Positions 16,759 through 28,665 of a stretch of 64,000 bases of DNA are shown here, piece after piece; position 1 is the first letter of the stretch; each line of letters begins with the position of its first letter. The position numbers and the translations under genes are program-made. The notes below the pieces were generated by a model. It did not search any database. It saw nothing but the letters and a program-made list of their open reading frames with translations, and was not told the DNA's origin. The stretch is from an uncultured Microbacterium sp. (GTDB taxonomy: Bacteria; Actinomycetota; Actinomycetes; Actinomycetales; Microbacteriaceae). The stretch spans positions 186,001 to 250,000 of the forward strand of contig NZ_CANLCY010000005.1 of assembly GCF_947489255.1 (NCBI RefSeq), read 5' to 3'.

Positions 16759-18743
16759 CCTCGACACTCGACCGCTCCCCGGCGGCGCCCCCGCGCGACG
16801 ACCGGACCGCCTCGGACGCGCGCCGACGGGCCTCGGCCTGGCGGGCGCGCCTCGGCGACGCCCTCTGGCTGCTGCCGCCCCTGCTGCTCGGACTGCTCGT
16901 CAACGCCGCGAACCTCGGCGGCTCGCCCCAGCGCATCGACGACGAGGGGACCTACGCCGCGCAGGCGTGGAGCATCGGCAACCTCGGCGAACTCACGCAC
17001 TACACCTATTGGTACGACCACCCCCCGCTCGGCTGGATCCAGATCGCGGCGTGGGCCGGCCTCACCGACGCGTGGGACCGCTACGACGTGGCCGTCATCG
17101 CCGCTCGCGAGGCGATGCTCGTCGCCAGCGCGGTCGCCGCGGTGCTGCTGTGGTTCCTGGTGCGTCGCATCGGCTTCGCACGCCTCACGGCATCCCTGTC
17201 GGTCGCCCTCTTCCTGCTGTCGCCGCTCGCGGTGCAGTTCCACCGCCAGGTGTACCTCGACAACATCGCCACCGCGTGGCTGCTCGCCGCCCTTCTGCTG
17301 GCCCTGAGCCGGCGCGCCCAGCTCGCCGGCTACATCGGCGCGGCCGCCGCGTTCGGCGTCGCCGTGCTGACCAAGGAGACCTACCTCCTCGCTCTCCCCC
17401 TCGTCGCCTGGTTCATGTGGCGTGGGGCGGACCGCACGACCCGGCGGTACACCGTGTCGGTCGCCGCCGCCGTCCTGGGGCTGATCGGCTTGACCTACGT
17501 CGCCCTCGCCGCGGTCAAGGGCGAGGTCATGCCCGCGGCCGGTCGCGTGAGCCTCTGGGACGGCCTGGCGTTCCAGCTCGCGTCGCGCGAGGGGAGCGGC
17601 TCGCTGTTCGATCCCGACAGCCTCATGTCGCGCACCGTGGGTCTGTGGTGGCAGTTGGATGCCGTGCTCATCGTGACGGCTCTCGCCGCCGCGGTCGCCG
17701 GCCTGTTCGTGCGTCGTCTGCGCCCGTGGGCCATCGCTCTGCTGGCGCTGACGGCGTTCATGTTCCGCGGCGGGTACCTCCCCGTCCCGTACGTGATCAT
17801 GCTGCTGCCGTTCGCCGCGATCGTCGTGGCCGGGATGGGACAGGTCGCGGTCGAAGCGCTGCGCGGGCACGGCGTCCTCCGACGCCTCGGAGGTGTCGCC
17901 GTGGCATCCGGCCTGGTCGTCGCCGTCATCGCCGCGGGTCCCCTGTGGGCCGCGCAGTTGCGCGGCTTCCTGCTCGCCGATCTCGACCGGCCGCTGCGGG
18001 ACGCGGAGTCCTGGATTACGCAGAACGCCCCCGCCGATTCGCGCATGCTCGTCGACGACGCGATGTGGGTCGACCTCGTGCGCGCGGGCTTCGAGCGGGA
18101 GAACGTCGTCTGGTACTACAAAGCCGACACCGACTCCGACGTGCAGGAGCTCGCCCCCGACGGGTGGCGCGACTACGACTACGTCATCACGACCGACTCG
18201 ATGCGCACCTTCCCCACCGAATTTCCGACCGTGCGTCAGGCGATCGAGAACAGCGCGGTCGTCGCCTCGTTCGGCGACGGAGCCCAGAAGGTCGAGGTGC
18301 GTCTGGTCGACACCGACCAGGCCGCTCTTGCACAGGCGGCCGACGACGGCCTGTACGCCGCGCGATCGGTCGCCGGCCAGCAGGTGCTGAAGAACCCCGA
18401 CGTCGGCGTCCCCGCCGAGGAGCAGGATCTGCTGACCTCGGGTGTCGTCGACGGACGCATCCTGCTGACCCTCGGCCAGCTCTCGGCCTCGGGGCGCATC
18501 GATGTGGCCGACATCACGCAGCTCGAGGGCGACCCCTCCGGCGTGCACCGGCAGCTCATCGTCAGCTCCTACGCCGGACAGGACGCCCGGGCGGATGCCG
18601 CCGGAGCCGACGCCCTGCTGAGCTTCTACGAATCGCTGACCGGGCCCCTGCGCCCTGTGTCGGTCGAACGCGGTGACGCGGGCGTCGTCATCACCTTCTC
18701 GCCGGACGAGCCCGTCGACCTGCTCCCGCGCCCCGCCGAGTGA
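16755..18743 (+). CDS. GT39/PMT-like membrane glycosyltransferase
   Basis: A 662-residue multi-spanning protein. The first extracytoplasmic loop has the DDEGTYAAQAW acidic motif and HYTYWYDHPPLGW, both typical of GT-C enzymes of the PMT/ArnT type that use lipid-linked sugars. About ten membrane spans precede a soluble C-terminal domain of about 260 residues (from 405) exposed outside. It overlaps the GT2 stop (ATGA). It may decorate the GT2 polymer or glycosylate the surface protein encoded next (inference). No RBS of its own is needed given the overlap. Confidence 0.85.
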   Translation: MTSTLDRSPAAPPRDDRTASDARRRASAWRARLGDALWLLPPLLLGLLVNAANLGGSPQRIDDEGTYAAQAWSIGNLGELTHYTYWYDHPPLGWIQIAAWAGLTDAWDRYDVAVIAAREAMLVASAVAAVLLWFLVRRIGFARLTASLSVALFLLSPLAVQFHRQVYLDNIATAWLLAALLLALSRRAQLAGYIGAAAAFGVAVLTKETYLLALPLVAWFMWRGADRTTRRYTVSVAAAVLGLIGLTYVALAAVKGEVMPAAGRVSLWDGLAFQLASREGSGSLFDPDSLMSRTVGLWWQLDAVLIVTALAAAVAGLFVRRLRPWAIALLALTAFMFRGGYLPVPYVIMLLPFAAIVVAGMGQVAVEALRGHGVLRRLGGVAVASGLVVAVIAAGPLWAAQLRGFLLADLDRPLRDAESWITQNAPADSRMLVDDAMWVDLVRAGFERENVVWYYKADTDSDVQELAPDGWRDYDYVITTDSMRTFPTEFPTVRQAIENSAVVASFGDGAQKVEVRLVDTDQAALAQAADDGLYAARSVAGQQVLKNPDVGVPAEEQDLLTSGVVDGRILLTLGQLSASGRIDVADITQLEGDPSGVHRQLIVSSYAGQDARADAAGADALLSFYESLTGPLRPVSVERGDAGVVITFSPDEPVDLLPRPAE

Positions 18744-18772
18744 TCCCCTCCTCCCCCCACGAAAGGACCGTC

Positions 18773-19669
18773 ATGTTCCGCTTCGCCTCCACGACCTCCC
18801 CCCGCCGCCGCGTCACGCGGATCGCCGCGGGAGCGACCGCCGCCCTCGTCGCCTGCGGCCTCGCCGCGACGGTGGCCCCCGCCGCCCACGCGGCCGACGC
18901 CGCACCGGGTGGATGGGCCCGTGTGGCCCACCTCTCGCCCGACACGAAATCCGTCGACGTGCAGCTGACCGCCCTCGCCGGCGGCGCCGTCGTGTACGAA
19001 CTCGACGACGTCGCCTACGGCGCTGTGAGTCCGTACATCCCCCTCGCCGACGGCACGTACGTCGTGTCGATGGTGCCCTCGGATGCGGCCGACGGCACGC
19101 AGCCGGTCGTGCAGCAGTCGATCGACATCGCCGAGGGCGAGCCGCTCACCGTGGCCGCGTACGGCCGCAATGCCGATCTCACGACCACCGTCTTCGAGGA
19201 CGACCTCTCCGCCCCCGCGGAGGGCGAGGCGCGCGTCCGCGTGGTGCAGGCCTCCACGGTGGAGTCGAGCGTCGACGTCGACACCACCGAGGGACGCGTC
19301 ATCGCCCGCGACGTGCCGGCCGGCTCCGCGACCGACTACGCCGCGGTCCCCGCGGGCTCGTGGGACCTCTCGCTGACCGGTGCCGACGAGGTCGCCACCT
19401 CGGCCGTCGACCTGCCCGCGGGGTCCGTCTCGACGGTGTTCGTGCTCGACGACGCGAAGGGGGCGCTGACGGCCCAGGCGATCACCGACTCCGCGACGCT
19501 CGCCGACATGCCGGTGGGCGGCATCCACACCGGCGGTGGCGGCACCGCCGCCGCCTCGGTCACGGCGGCGGGCACGGCGGCGGGCACGGCGGCGGGCGTC
19601 GCAGGCGTGCTCGGTCTCGTCGCGCTGGCCGGCATCCTGATCCGTCGTCGGGCTCGGGCGGGCGCGTGA
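18773..19669 (+). CDS. DUF4397 surface protein with C-terminal anchor
   Basis: A 298-residue secreted protein. The signal peptide (residues 1-41) ends AHA. Two beta-rich DUF4397 repeats follow (ARVAHLSPDTKSVDVQL and VRVVQASTVESSVDV starts). The tail from residue 246 reads MPVGGIHTGGGG, then an Ala/Thr-Gly stretch, a hydrophobic span (about 274-290) and RRRARAGA. This tripartite tail looks like a cell-wall sorting signal without LPXTG. Its stop overlaps the GTG of the sortase-like gene, which supports an enzyme-substrate pair. GAAAGGA precedes the ATG. Confidence 0.85.
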   Translation: MFRFASTTSPRRRVTRIAAGATAALVACGLAATVAPAAHAADAAPGGWARVAHLSPDTKSVDVQLTALAGGAVVYELDDVAYGAVSPYIPLADGTYVVSMVPSDAADGTQPVVQQSIDIAEGEPLTVAAYGRNADLTTTVFEDDLSAPAEGEARVRVVQASTVESSVDVDTTEGRVIARDVPAGSATDYAAVPAGSWDLSLTGADEVATSAVDLPAGSVSTVFVLDDAKGALTAQAITDSATLADMPVGGIHTGGGGTAAASVTAAGTAAGTAAGVAGVLGLVALAGILIRRRARAGA

Positions 19670-21291
19670 GCCTCGCGCGCCGCGCCCTCGCCGGGGCCGC
19701 ACTGTCGGCCGCCGTCGTCGTGACGGTGGCGGCGTGCAGCGCGTCGGTCGACCCCGACACCTCGACGCAGGAGCAGTCCACGGTCGCGTCGGCGACGGCG
19801 TTCCTCGACGCCTACGTGGAAGACGGGCGGGTCGTGCGCACCGACCAGGGTGGCGACACCGTGAGCGAAGGCCAGGCGTACGGCATGCTCCTGGCCGGGG
19901 CCGCCGACGATCCGTCGCGGTTCGACAGCATCTGGGACTGGACCACCGCGAATCTCCAGCGCGACGACCTGCTCCTCTCGTGGCAGTGGAAGGACGGCGG
20001 CGTCGTCGACGAGCAACCCGCCTCGGACGCCGATCTGGACGCCGCACGGGCGCTCGTGCTGGCCGGAGACGCCTTCGACCGCGACGACCTGCGCGAGCAG
20101 GGCGTGGCGCTGGGCACGGCGGTGCTCGACGAGATGACGGCCGAGACCTCGCTCGGGCGCATCCTCCTACCGGGCCCGTGGGCCACGGCATCCCCCCACG
20201 CCTACAACCCGTCGTACGCGTCACCGGCCGCGTACGACGTGCTCGAGCGGGCGTCGGGTGATCCCCGGTGGGCGGAGGTCGCCGAGGGCAGTCGCGCCGC
20301 GACCGCCGCCCTGCTGGACGCCAACGCGCTCCCCACCGACTGGGCCACCATCGGCGCGGACGGCTCGGCGGCGATCGCCGGATCCGCCGGAGGCGGGGGC
20401 GAACCGGGATACGGCTACGACGCAGCGCGCACGGCGATCCGCTACGCCGAATCGTGCGACCCCGACGACCGGGCTCTGGCCGCACGCATCTCCTCCGCGC
20501 TGCCGAAGGACGAGGTGCTCGCCGCGGAGCTGGATTCCGGGGCGGGACCTCGCACCACCGACCAGCACCCCGTCGCGTACGCCGCCCGTGCCGCGGCGTC
20601 GGCGGCGGACGGACGATCGGATGACGCCCGCGCCGACCTCCGACGCATGGCCGAGACCGCGGCATCCACTCCCACCTACTACGGGTCGGCGTGGAATGCC
20701 CTGACCGCGGCCATGTTGTCGGGCGACGTGCTGGGCGGTTGCCCGGCTCTCGCCGACGGCGCCGACGGCGCGGCGGGGCAGGGGACGACCGCACCGGGCA
20801 TCGGTGCCGCGGCGGGGTTCCAGGACCCCGTCGCTCCGGCGTCGGCGAACACGGCGCCGCCGGTGCACATCTCCATCCCGGCCATCGGGGTCGACACCGA
20901 CCTCGTCGGCCTCGACCGGGGAGCGGACGGGTGGATCCAGGCGCCCGAGGATTACGACGCCGTCGGCTGGTACGAGAAGGGCGTACTGCCGGGCGAGGTG
21001 GGCCCGGCGGTGATCGCGGGCCATGTCGACTCCCCGACCGGCCCCGCGGTGTTCATCGACCTCCCCCGGCTCACCCCGGGGGACACCGTGGCGATCGAGC
21101 GCGCCGACGGCTCGACGGCGAACTTCGTCGTCACGGGGCTGCAGACGGTGGAGAAGGACAGCTTCCCGACCGAGTCGATCTACGCTCCCACTCCGACGCC
21201 GCAGTTGCGGCTCGTCACGTGCGCCGGGGCATGGGACCCGGCCAGCGGCCACTACGTCGACAACCTGGTGGTCACGGCGGTCGCGCGCTGA
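19666..21291 (+). CDS. Lipoprotein fusing a GH8 glycanase to a class F sortase-like domain
   Basis: 541 residues from GTG 19666, which overlaps the DUF4397 stop (GTGA). Residues 1-24 are a lipoprotein signal with lipobox VAAC (Cys24). Residues 40-355 are a GH8 domain: SEGQAYGM with the general-acid Glu68, SDADLDAA with candidate Asp residues, and GYDAAR at 250-255. Residues 398-541 are a sortase class E/F-like barrel with His453 (AGHVDS) and Cys519 (LVTCAG). The only Arg after Cys519 is the last residue, so the expected catalytic Arg is missing or misplaced. It is probably tethered outside the membrane, cutting polymer from the GT2 synthase. I read it as a true fusion because the frame is continuous. 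Confidence 0.87.
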   Translation: MSLARRALAGAALSAAVVVTVAACSASVDPDTSTQEQSTVASATAFLDAYVEDGRVVRTDQGGDTVSEGQAYGMLLAGAADDPSRFDSIWDWTTANLQRDDLLLSWQWKDGGVVDEQPASDADLDAARALVLAGDAFDRDDLREQGVALGTAVLDEMTAETSLGRILLPGPWATASPHAYNPSYASPAAYDVLERASGDPRWAEVAEGSRAATAALLDANALPTDWATIGADGSAAIAGSAGGGGEPGYGYDAARTAIRYAESCDPDDRALAARISSALPKDEVLAAELDSGAGPRTTDQHPVAYAARAAASAADGRSDDARADLRRMAETAASTPTYYGSAWNALTAAMLSGDVLGGCPALADGADGAAGQGTTAPGIGAAAGFQDPVAPASANTAPPVHISIPAIGVDTDLVGLDRGADGWIQAPEDYDAVGWYEKGVLPGEVGPAVIAGHVDSPTGPAVFIDLPRLTPGDTVAIERADGSTANFVVTGLQTVEKDSFPTESIYAPTPTPQLRLVTCAGAWDPASGHYVDNLVVTAVAR

Positions 21292-21316
21292 CGACCGTGC
21301 GCCGACGCGCGCGGGA

Positions 21317-22630
21317 TCAGCCGACCGGCGTCGCCTCGGCGGCCGCCTCGTCTTCTTCCGTCGCGACGAGCTGACCGCACGCCCCGTCGATCTCCTTGCC
21401 GCGGGTGTCGCGGAGGGTCGTGGGGATGCCGGCGTCGTTGAGACGGCGCACGAACTCGTTCTGCACGGGCACCTCGGATGCCGTCCAGATCGAGCCCGGG
21501 GTCGGGTTCAGCGGGATGGGGTTCACGTGCACCCAGCCGCGACCGCGGGCGTTGAGCTTGTCGGCGAGCAGATCGGCACGCCAGGCGTGGTCGTTCATGT
21601 CCTTGATCAGGGCGTATTCGATCGACACGCGGCGCCCGGTCTTGTCGAAGTAGGAGCGGGCGGCATCCAGTGCCTCGTCGACCTTCCACTTCGAGTTCAC
21701 CGGGATGAGCTCGTCGCGCAGTCCGTCGTCGGGCGCGTGCAGCGAGAGGGCGAAGGTCACCGGGATGTCCTCGTCGGCGAGCTTCTTGATCGCCGGCACC
21801 AGGCCGACCGTCGACACGGTGATGCCGCGCGCGCTCATTCCGAGGCCGTGGTCCTTGTCGACCATGACGCGCACGGCCTGCATGACGCGCGCGTAGTTGG
21901 CCAGCGGCTCGCCCATGCCCATGAAGACGATGTTCGACACGCGATCCAGCGAGTGGTCGGAGCTCTTCTTGCCGCCGAGGCCGCCGGCGGCGATGAGGGC
22001 GTTGGCGCGCACGATCTGCTCGATGATCTCGGCCGCCGACATGTTGCGGGTCAGGCCCGCCTGGCCGGTGGCGCAGAACGGGCAGTTCATGCCGCAGCCG
22101 GCCTGACTCGACACGCACAGCGTGATGCGGCCGGGGTAGCGCATGAGCACCGACTCGACCAGCGCACCGTCGTGCAGCTTCCAGAGGAACTTGATCGTGT
22201 CGCCGCGATCCGTCTCGAGCCGGCGCACCTCGGTGAGAAGCGGGGGCAGCATCCCCGCGACGAGTTCCTCGCGACCGGATGCCGGCAGATCGGTCATCGC
22301 GGCCGGGTCGGAGGTGTAGTGCGTGAAGTAGTGCTTCTCGAGCTGCTTCGCGCGGAAGCCGGGGAGGCCGAGCTCCTTCAGCTTCGCGATGCGCTCGTCG
22401 TGGGTGAGGTCGGCGAGGTGCACGGGGGGCTTGCCGCGCTTGGGGCTCGCGAACTGCAGCAGCGGACGACCGGTCTCGTCTTTCGCCTGCTGCCAGCCCT
22501 CGGTCTTCGGGCGCACCTGGCGGACGCCGGCGTCTTTCGGCTTCGTCTCGCGGACGGCGGTGTCGGCAGGCGCCCCCGCGGGGCGCGCCTGCCGGGGCGT
22601 GGTGGTGCGCACGGGGGGCTGATCGGTCAT
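21317..22630 (-). CDS. rlmN: 23S rRNA (adenine2503-C2)-methyltransferase
   Basis: A 437-residue radical SAM enzyme. The CxxxCxxC cluster motif is CGMNCPFC. Also present are [14 protein letters not shown] and the C-terminal DIDGACGQL, where the conserved Cys forms the covalent intermediate. It methylates A2503 of 23S rRNA (and A37 of some tRNAs). The N-terminal 60 residues are basic and variable, making it somewhat longer than the about 370-residue norm. It ends 25 nt from the convergent sortase gene. Confidence 0.95.
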   Translation of the reverse strand: MTDQPPVRTTTPRQARPAGAPADTAVRETKPKDAGVRQVRPKTEGWQQAKDETGRPLLQFASPKRGKPPVHLADLTHDERIAKLKELGLPGFRAKQLEKHYFTHYTSDPAAMTDLPASGREELVAGMLPPLLTEVRRLETDRGDTIKFLWKLHDGALVESVLMRYPGRITLCVSSQAGCGMNCPFCATGQAGLTRNMSAAEIIEQIVRANALIAAGGLGGKKSSDHSLDRVSNIVFMGMGEPLANYARVMQAVRVMVDKDHGLGMSARGITVSTVGLVPAIKKLADEDIPVTFALSLHAPDDGLRDELIPVNSKWKVDEALDAARSYFDKTGRRVSIEYALIKDMNDHAWRADLLADKLNARGRGWVHVNPIPLNPTPGSIWTASEVPVQNEFVRRLNDAGIPTTLRDTRGKEIDGACGQLVATEEDEAAAEATPVG

Positions 22631-22746
22631 GGTTTCCAGGGTACCGGCGCGCGGCTGCGACGCGGCTGGGCGCGTCGGCCCGTGCGGATGCCGGACCGGC
22701 CGCTCGGATGATGCTGCGGACCTTTCGTGCAGACGCGGAGAGAGGA

Positions 22747-22798
22747 GCGCGAGGGACCGATCGGAGCCGGGGGGAGACGCCGGACCGATCCCTCGCGC
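22747..22798 (-). terminator. Terminator of the beta-glucoside operon
   Basis: GCGCGAGGGA (22747-22756) pairs perfectly with TCCCTCGCGC (22789-22798), and pairing continues imperfectly through ACCGATCGG / CGGACCGA. It lies just downstream of the HPr stop on the minus strand. No U-run is seen. Confidence 0.55.
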
Positions 22799-22806
22799 CG
22801 TCGGAG

Positions 22807-23073
22807 TCAGGGTGCGTCGAGATCCTGCTCGAGCAGTGCCTGGAGTTCGTCGGCGACACGGTCGGCCTCCGGGCCGTCCACCTCCAGCGACACCTCGTCG
22901 CCCGTCTTCACACCCAGCTGCAGCAGCGCGAGGATGCTACGGGCGTCGACGGACGTGCCGCCCGCGGCGAGGGTGACCGCGTGCTTCGACGCGGTCGCCG
23001 CCTTGGCGAGGGTGGCGGCGGGACGGGAGTGCAGGCCGGAGGAGGAGCCGAAGACGGCGGTGCGCTGTGCCAT
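22807..23073 (-). CDS. ptsH: Phosphocarrier protein HPr
   Basis: An 88-residue PTS phosphocarrier. His15 sits in [10 protein letters not shown], the site phosphorylated by enzyme I. Ser46 ([12 protein letters not shown]) is the regulatory serine position. It passes phosphate to the EIIA domain encoded upstream in the same operon and possibly to the PRDs of the BglG regulator. It is the last gene of the EIIBCA-bglA-bglG-ptsH unit, 18 nt after the BglG stop. No enzyme I gene is in the window. Confidence 0.93.
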   Translation of the reverse strand: MAQRTAVFGSSSGLHSRPAATLAKAATASKHAVTLAAGGTSVDARSILALLQLGVKTGDEVSLEVDGPEADRVADELQALLEQDLDAP

Positions 23074-23091
23074 GGGGGGACCTTTCGGGGT

Positions 23092-23922
23092 TCAGCTCGA
23101 TTGAGCGCGAGCGATGTGGAGGGCGAGGTAGCCGACCTCCTCGTCGGAGATCGCGACCCGGTGCTCGCGGAGCACGAACGCGCGGATGCGCTCGGCCGTG
23201 GCGACCGCGCGCGGGTGCTTGGCCGTCATGGTCGCGAACAGCAGGTCGTCGTCCTGCGCCGCGAGCCGGTCGGAGAACAGGCGCTCGGCGAAGAACTGCA
23301 GGTGCGTGAGGAATCGGCGGGTGTGCAGGTCGTCGGCATCCAGGGCCACTCCCCCGGAGTGCGTGACGATGGTGCTGATGTCGGAGATGAGTCCGACGAC
23401 CCGCATCGAGTCGACGGCGGGTCTCCCCACCTCGGAGTTGACGAGATGGAAGGCGATGTTCGCCGCCTCCTCGTCGGGGAGCGCCGCCCCCGTGCGCTCG
23501 CGCAGCAGCGCGAGGGCGCGCAGCCCCACCTCGTGCTCCGTCGGGTAGACCGTGCGCACCTCCCAGGCGAGGCGATTCGTCACCCGCAGCCCCCGACGCA
23601 ACCGTTCCACCGCGAAGTGCAGGTGATCGGTGAGCGTCAGGTAGATGTGCGGATCGAGCTGGATGCCGCTGCCCTCGGCATCCATCACGATCGCCCTCGT
23701 CAACTCGACGAACTCCGCCGGGATCTGCGCGAGCAGCTCCACGAGGTTGCGCTGGTCGGCGTCGTCGAGCGCGACGAACACCCGGTCGGTGTCCTCGGGC
23801 GCGACGGTGGCGCCCGGCTTGGCACCGAAACCGATGCCCTTGCCGAGCAGGACGCGCTCCACGCCGCGCTCGTCCTCGACGAGCACGACGCTGGAGTTCA
23901 GCACCTTCTTGATGATCTGCAT
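23092..23922 (-). CDS. BglG/LicT-family transcription antiterminator
   Basis: A 276-residue protein with three domains: an RNA-binding CAT domain (1-55, MQIIKKVLNSSVVLV...GKGIGFGAKPG), PRD1 (about 70-170, with DHLHFAVERL and the EHEVG histidines) and PRD2 (about 175-276, with HLQFFAERL and EHRVAISDEEVGYLALHIA). It binds the RAT hairpin in the leader (27403-27433) and prevents the overlapping terminator when beta-glucosides are transported. It is unusual in being the third gene rather than the first of the operon it should control. Confidence 0.93.
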   Translation of the reverse strand: MQIIKKVLNSSVVLVEDERGVERVLLGKGIGFGAKPGATVAPEDTDRVFVALDDADQRNLVELLAQIPAEFVELTRAIVMDAEGSGIQLDPHIYLTLTDHLHFAVERLRRGLRVTNRLAWEVRTVYPTEHEVGLRALALLRERTGAALPDEEAANIAFHLVNSEVGRPAVDSMRVVGLISDISTIVTHSGGVALDADDLHTRRFLTHLQFFAERLFSDRLAAQDDDLLFATMTAKHPRAVATAERIRAFVLREHRVAISDEEVGYLALHIARAQSS

Positions 23923-23963
23923 GGGTGTCTCCGTCGACCCCGGGGGATGCGCCGAGGCGGCGA

Positions 23964-27300
<3,337 letters not shown>

Positions 27301-27364
27301 CGAAATCCTTCCTCGGTTCGAAGGACACGTGCCGCGACGTCGACTCCGACGCCGCCCGGGCAAC

Positions 27365-27408
27365 AAAAAAGGACCCGAAGGCGGCGCTCTCGCGCTGCGT
27401 TCGGATCC
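27365..27408 (-). terminator. Leader terminator controlled by antitermination
   Basis: On the minus strand GGATCCGAA pairs with TTCGGGTCC (9 bp, one G-U) enclosing a GC-rich inner loop, followed by six U residues (27370-27365). This is a true Rho-independent terminator with U-run, rare in this window. Its 5' arm shares GGATCC with the RAT element. Confidence 0.88.
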
Positions 27409-27433
27409 TGCCTGCATGACCAGTCACATGTCC
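27403..27433 (-). promoter_or_regulatory. RAT, the BglG-binding RNA antiterminator element
   Basis: The 31-nt minus-strand segment starts GGACATGTGACTG and ends GCAGGCAGGATCC. It matches the LicT/SacT RAT pattern (GG..TGTTACTG....GCAGGCAAAACC) in the conserved ACTG, GCAGGCA and closing CC. It overlaps the terminator by six bases, so the two structures are mutually exclusive. Confidence 0.88.
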
Positions 27434-27440
27434 ACCGCAG

Positions 27441-27469
27441 ACTGTACACGACGATCGTCGGATGCCGAA
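27441..27469 (-). promoter_or_regulatory. Promoter of the beta-glucoside operon
   Basis: On the minus strand TTCGGC (27469-27464) and TACAGT (27446-27441) are 17 nt apart, placing transcription start just before the RAT. Box matches are moderate. Confidence 0.5.
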
Positions 27470-27613
27470 CCGCCCGGCGCTCCGCCCCCGGGGAACGCGA
27501 TACGGTGACGAGGGCGGCGTCCCCCGCGGCGGCGCGCCCCACGACGCATCTCTTCCCCCGACCGGGTCGCCCCGGGTCCCCGTGGCCCGCGCCGATCCTC
27601 CTCTGGAGTGCAC

Positions 27614-28456
27614 ATGACCCGCATCGCCTTCCTCGACGTCGACGGCACGATCCTCGAGCACGGATCGGTGATCGCCGACTCGACCGGGCCGGCGATCCGC
27701 CGCGCGCGCGAGAACGGGCACCTCGTGTGGCTCTCGACCGGGCGGTCCGCCGGCGACATCCACCCCGATGTGCTCGCGATCGGCTTCGACGGGGCGATCA
27801 CCAACGGCGGCGCCTACGCCATGCGCGGCGACGAGCTGGTCGTGGAACGCCCGATGCCGCGAGAAGACGTCGAGGAGCTCGAGCGCTACTTCGAGGCCCA
27901 CGGCATCCACTACTTCCTCCAGACCCACGGCGGGGTGTATGCCAGCGACGGCATGGGGCCGGTGATGACCGAGTACCGGCGCGAGCGCCACGCGCAGCGC
28001 GCGGCCGAGCTCGAGGCGCAGGGGCTGCCGCCCGAGCAGCCGCTGTGGCGCGAACCGCGACCGGTGTCGGAGGTCGATCGCGACGCGGTCGCGAAGGCCG
28101 TGTTCGTCAGCCCCTCGACCGACACCGTCGCGCATGCCGCCGCTGCCCTGGGCGACGGGTTCCACGTCATCCCGGGATCCATCCCGCTGCCCGGCGGGTC
28201 GAACGGCGAGATCGGTCAGGCCGGGGTCACCAAGGGCTCCGCGATCACCGAGGTCCTGTCCGTGCTCGGGCTGTCGGCGGCGGATGCCATCGGCATCGGC
28301 GACAGCTGGAACGACGTCGAGATGTTCGAGGTCGTCGGGACGCCGGTCGCGATGGGCAATGCCGTCCCCGAGCTGCAGCGCCTCGCCGGGCGCGTGACGA
28401 CCGCCGTCCTCGACGACGGCGTGCACAACGCCTTCGCGGAGCTGGGCTTGATCTGA
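27614..28456 (+). CDS. Cof-type HAD hydrolase
   Basis: A 280-residue HAD phosphatase. Motif I is FLDVDGTIL. Motif II is the Ser/Thr in WLSTGRS. Motif III is the Lys around TKGSAITEVL. Motif IV is GIGDSWNDVEMFE. The C2-type cap between motifs II and III (about 85-185) places it with Cof/YbiV sugar phosphatases. Substrate unknown, probably a sugar phosphate. TGGAG lies 5 nt before ATG 27614; an in-frame GTG at 27608 overlaps that RBS and is less likely. It is divergent from the PTS operon. Confidence 0.9.
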   Translation: MTRIAFLDVDGTILEHGSVIADSTGPAIRRARENGHLVWLSTGRSAGDIHPDVLAIGFDGAITNGGAYAMRGDELVVERPMPREDVEELERYFEAHGIHYFLQTHGGVYASDGMGPVMTEYRRERHAQRAAELEAQGLPPEQPLWREPRPVSEVDRDAVAKAVFVSPSTDTVAHAAAALGDGFHVIPGSIPLPGGSNGEIGQAGVTKGSAITEVLSVLGLSAADAIGIGDSWNDVEMFEVVGTPVAMGNAVPELQRLAGRVTTAVLDDGVHNAFAELGLI

Positions 28457-28486
28457 GCCCCTGCCCCGGCGCCCGGCGCCCGGCGC

Positions 28487-28553
28487 TGATAAACGCTGAT
28501 CCTGCCGAGACACGCGGCTGCATGGCGTGTTTCGACAGAGTCGGCGTTTATCG
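28487..28553. repeat. Nested inverted repeat, family B copy 2 (GATAAACGC)
   Basis: 67 nt, aligned without gaps to 13288-13354 (47 identical positions by hand). Outer arms GATAAACGC / GCGTTTATC, inner arms CGAGACACGC (28506-28515) / GCGTGTTTCG (28525-28534). It lies in the convergent gap between the HAD and SDR genes. Confidence 0.88.
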
Positions 28554-28665
28554 AGGCACGAGGGGCGTCACCGCCGGCCACAACCCGGCAACCCTGCCCC
28601 GGCACCCCTACTCAGGCACCCCGGTGCCGGCGCGAGGCGCGCGTCACGGCCGCGCGGCTCCCGCG

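Noticed and set aside
19666..21291. GH8 and sortase parts being two separate genes
   Set aside because: There is no stop or frame change between residues 355 and 398 and no RBS-start combination stands out in the linker, so a single fusion is the simplest reading.
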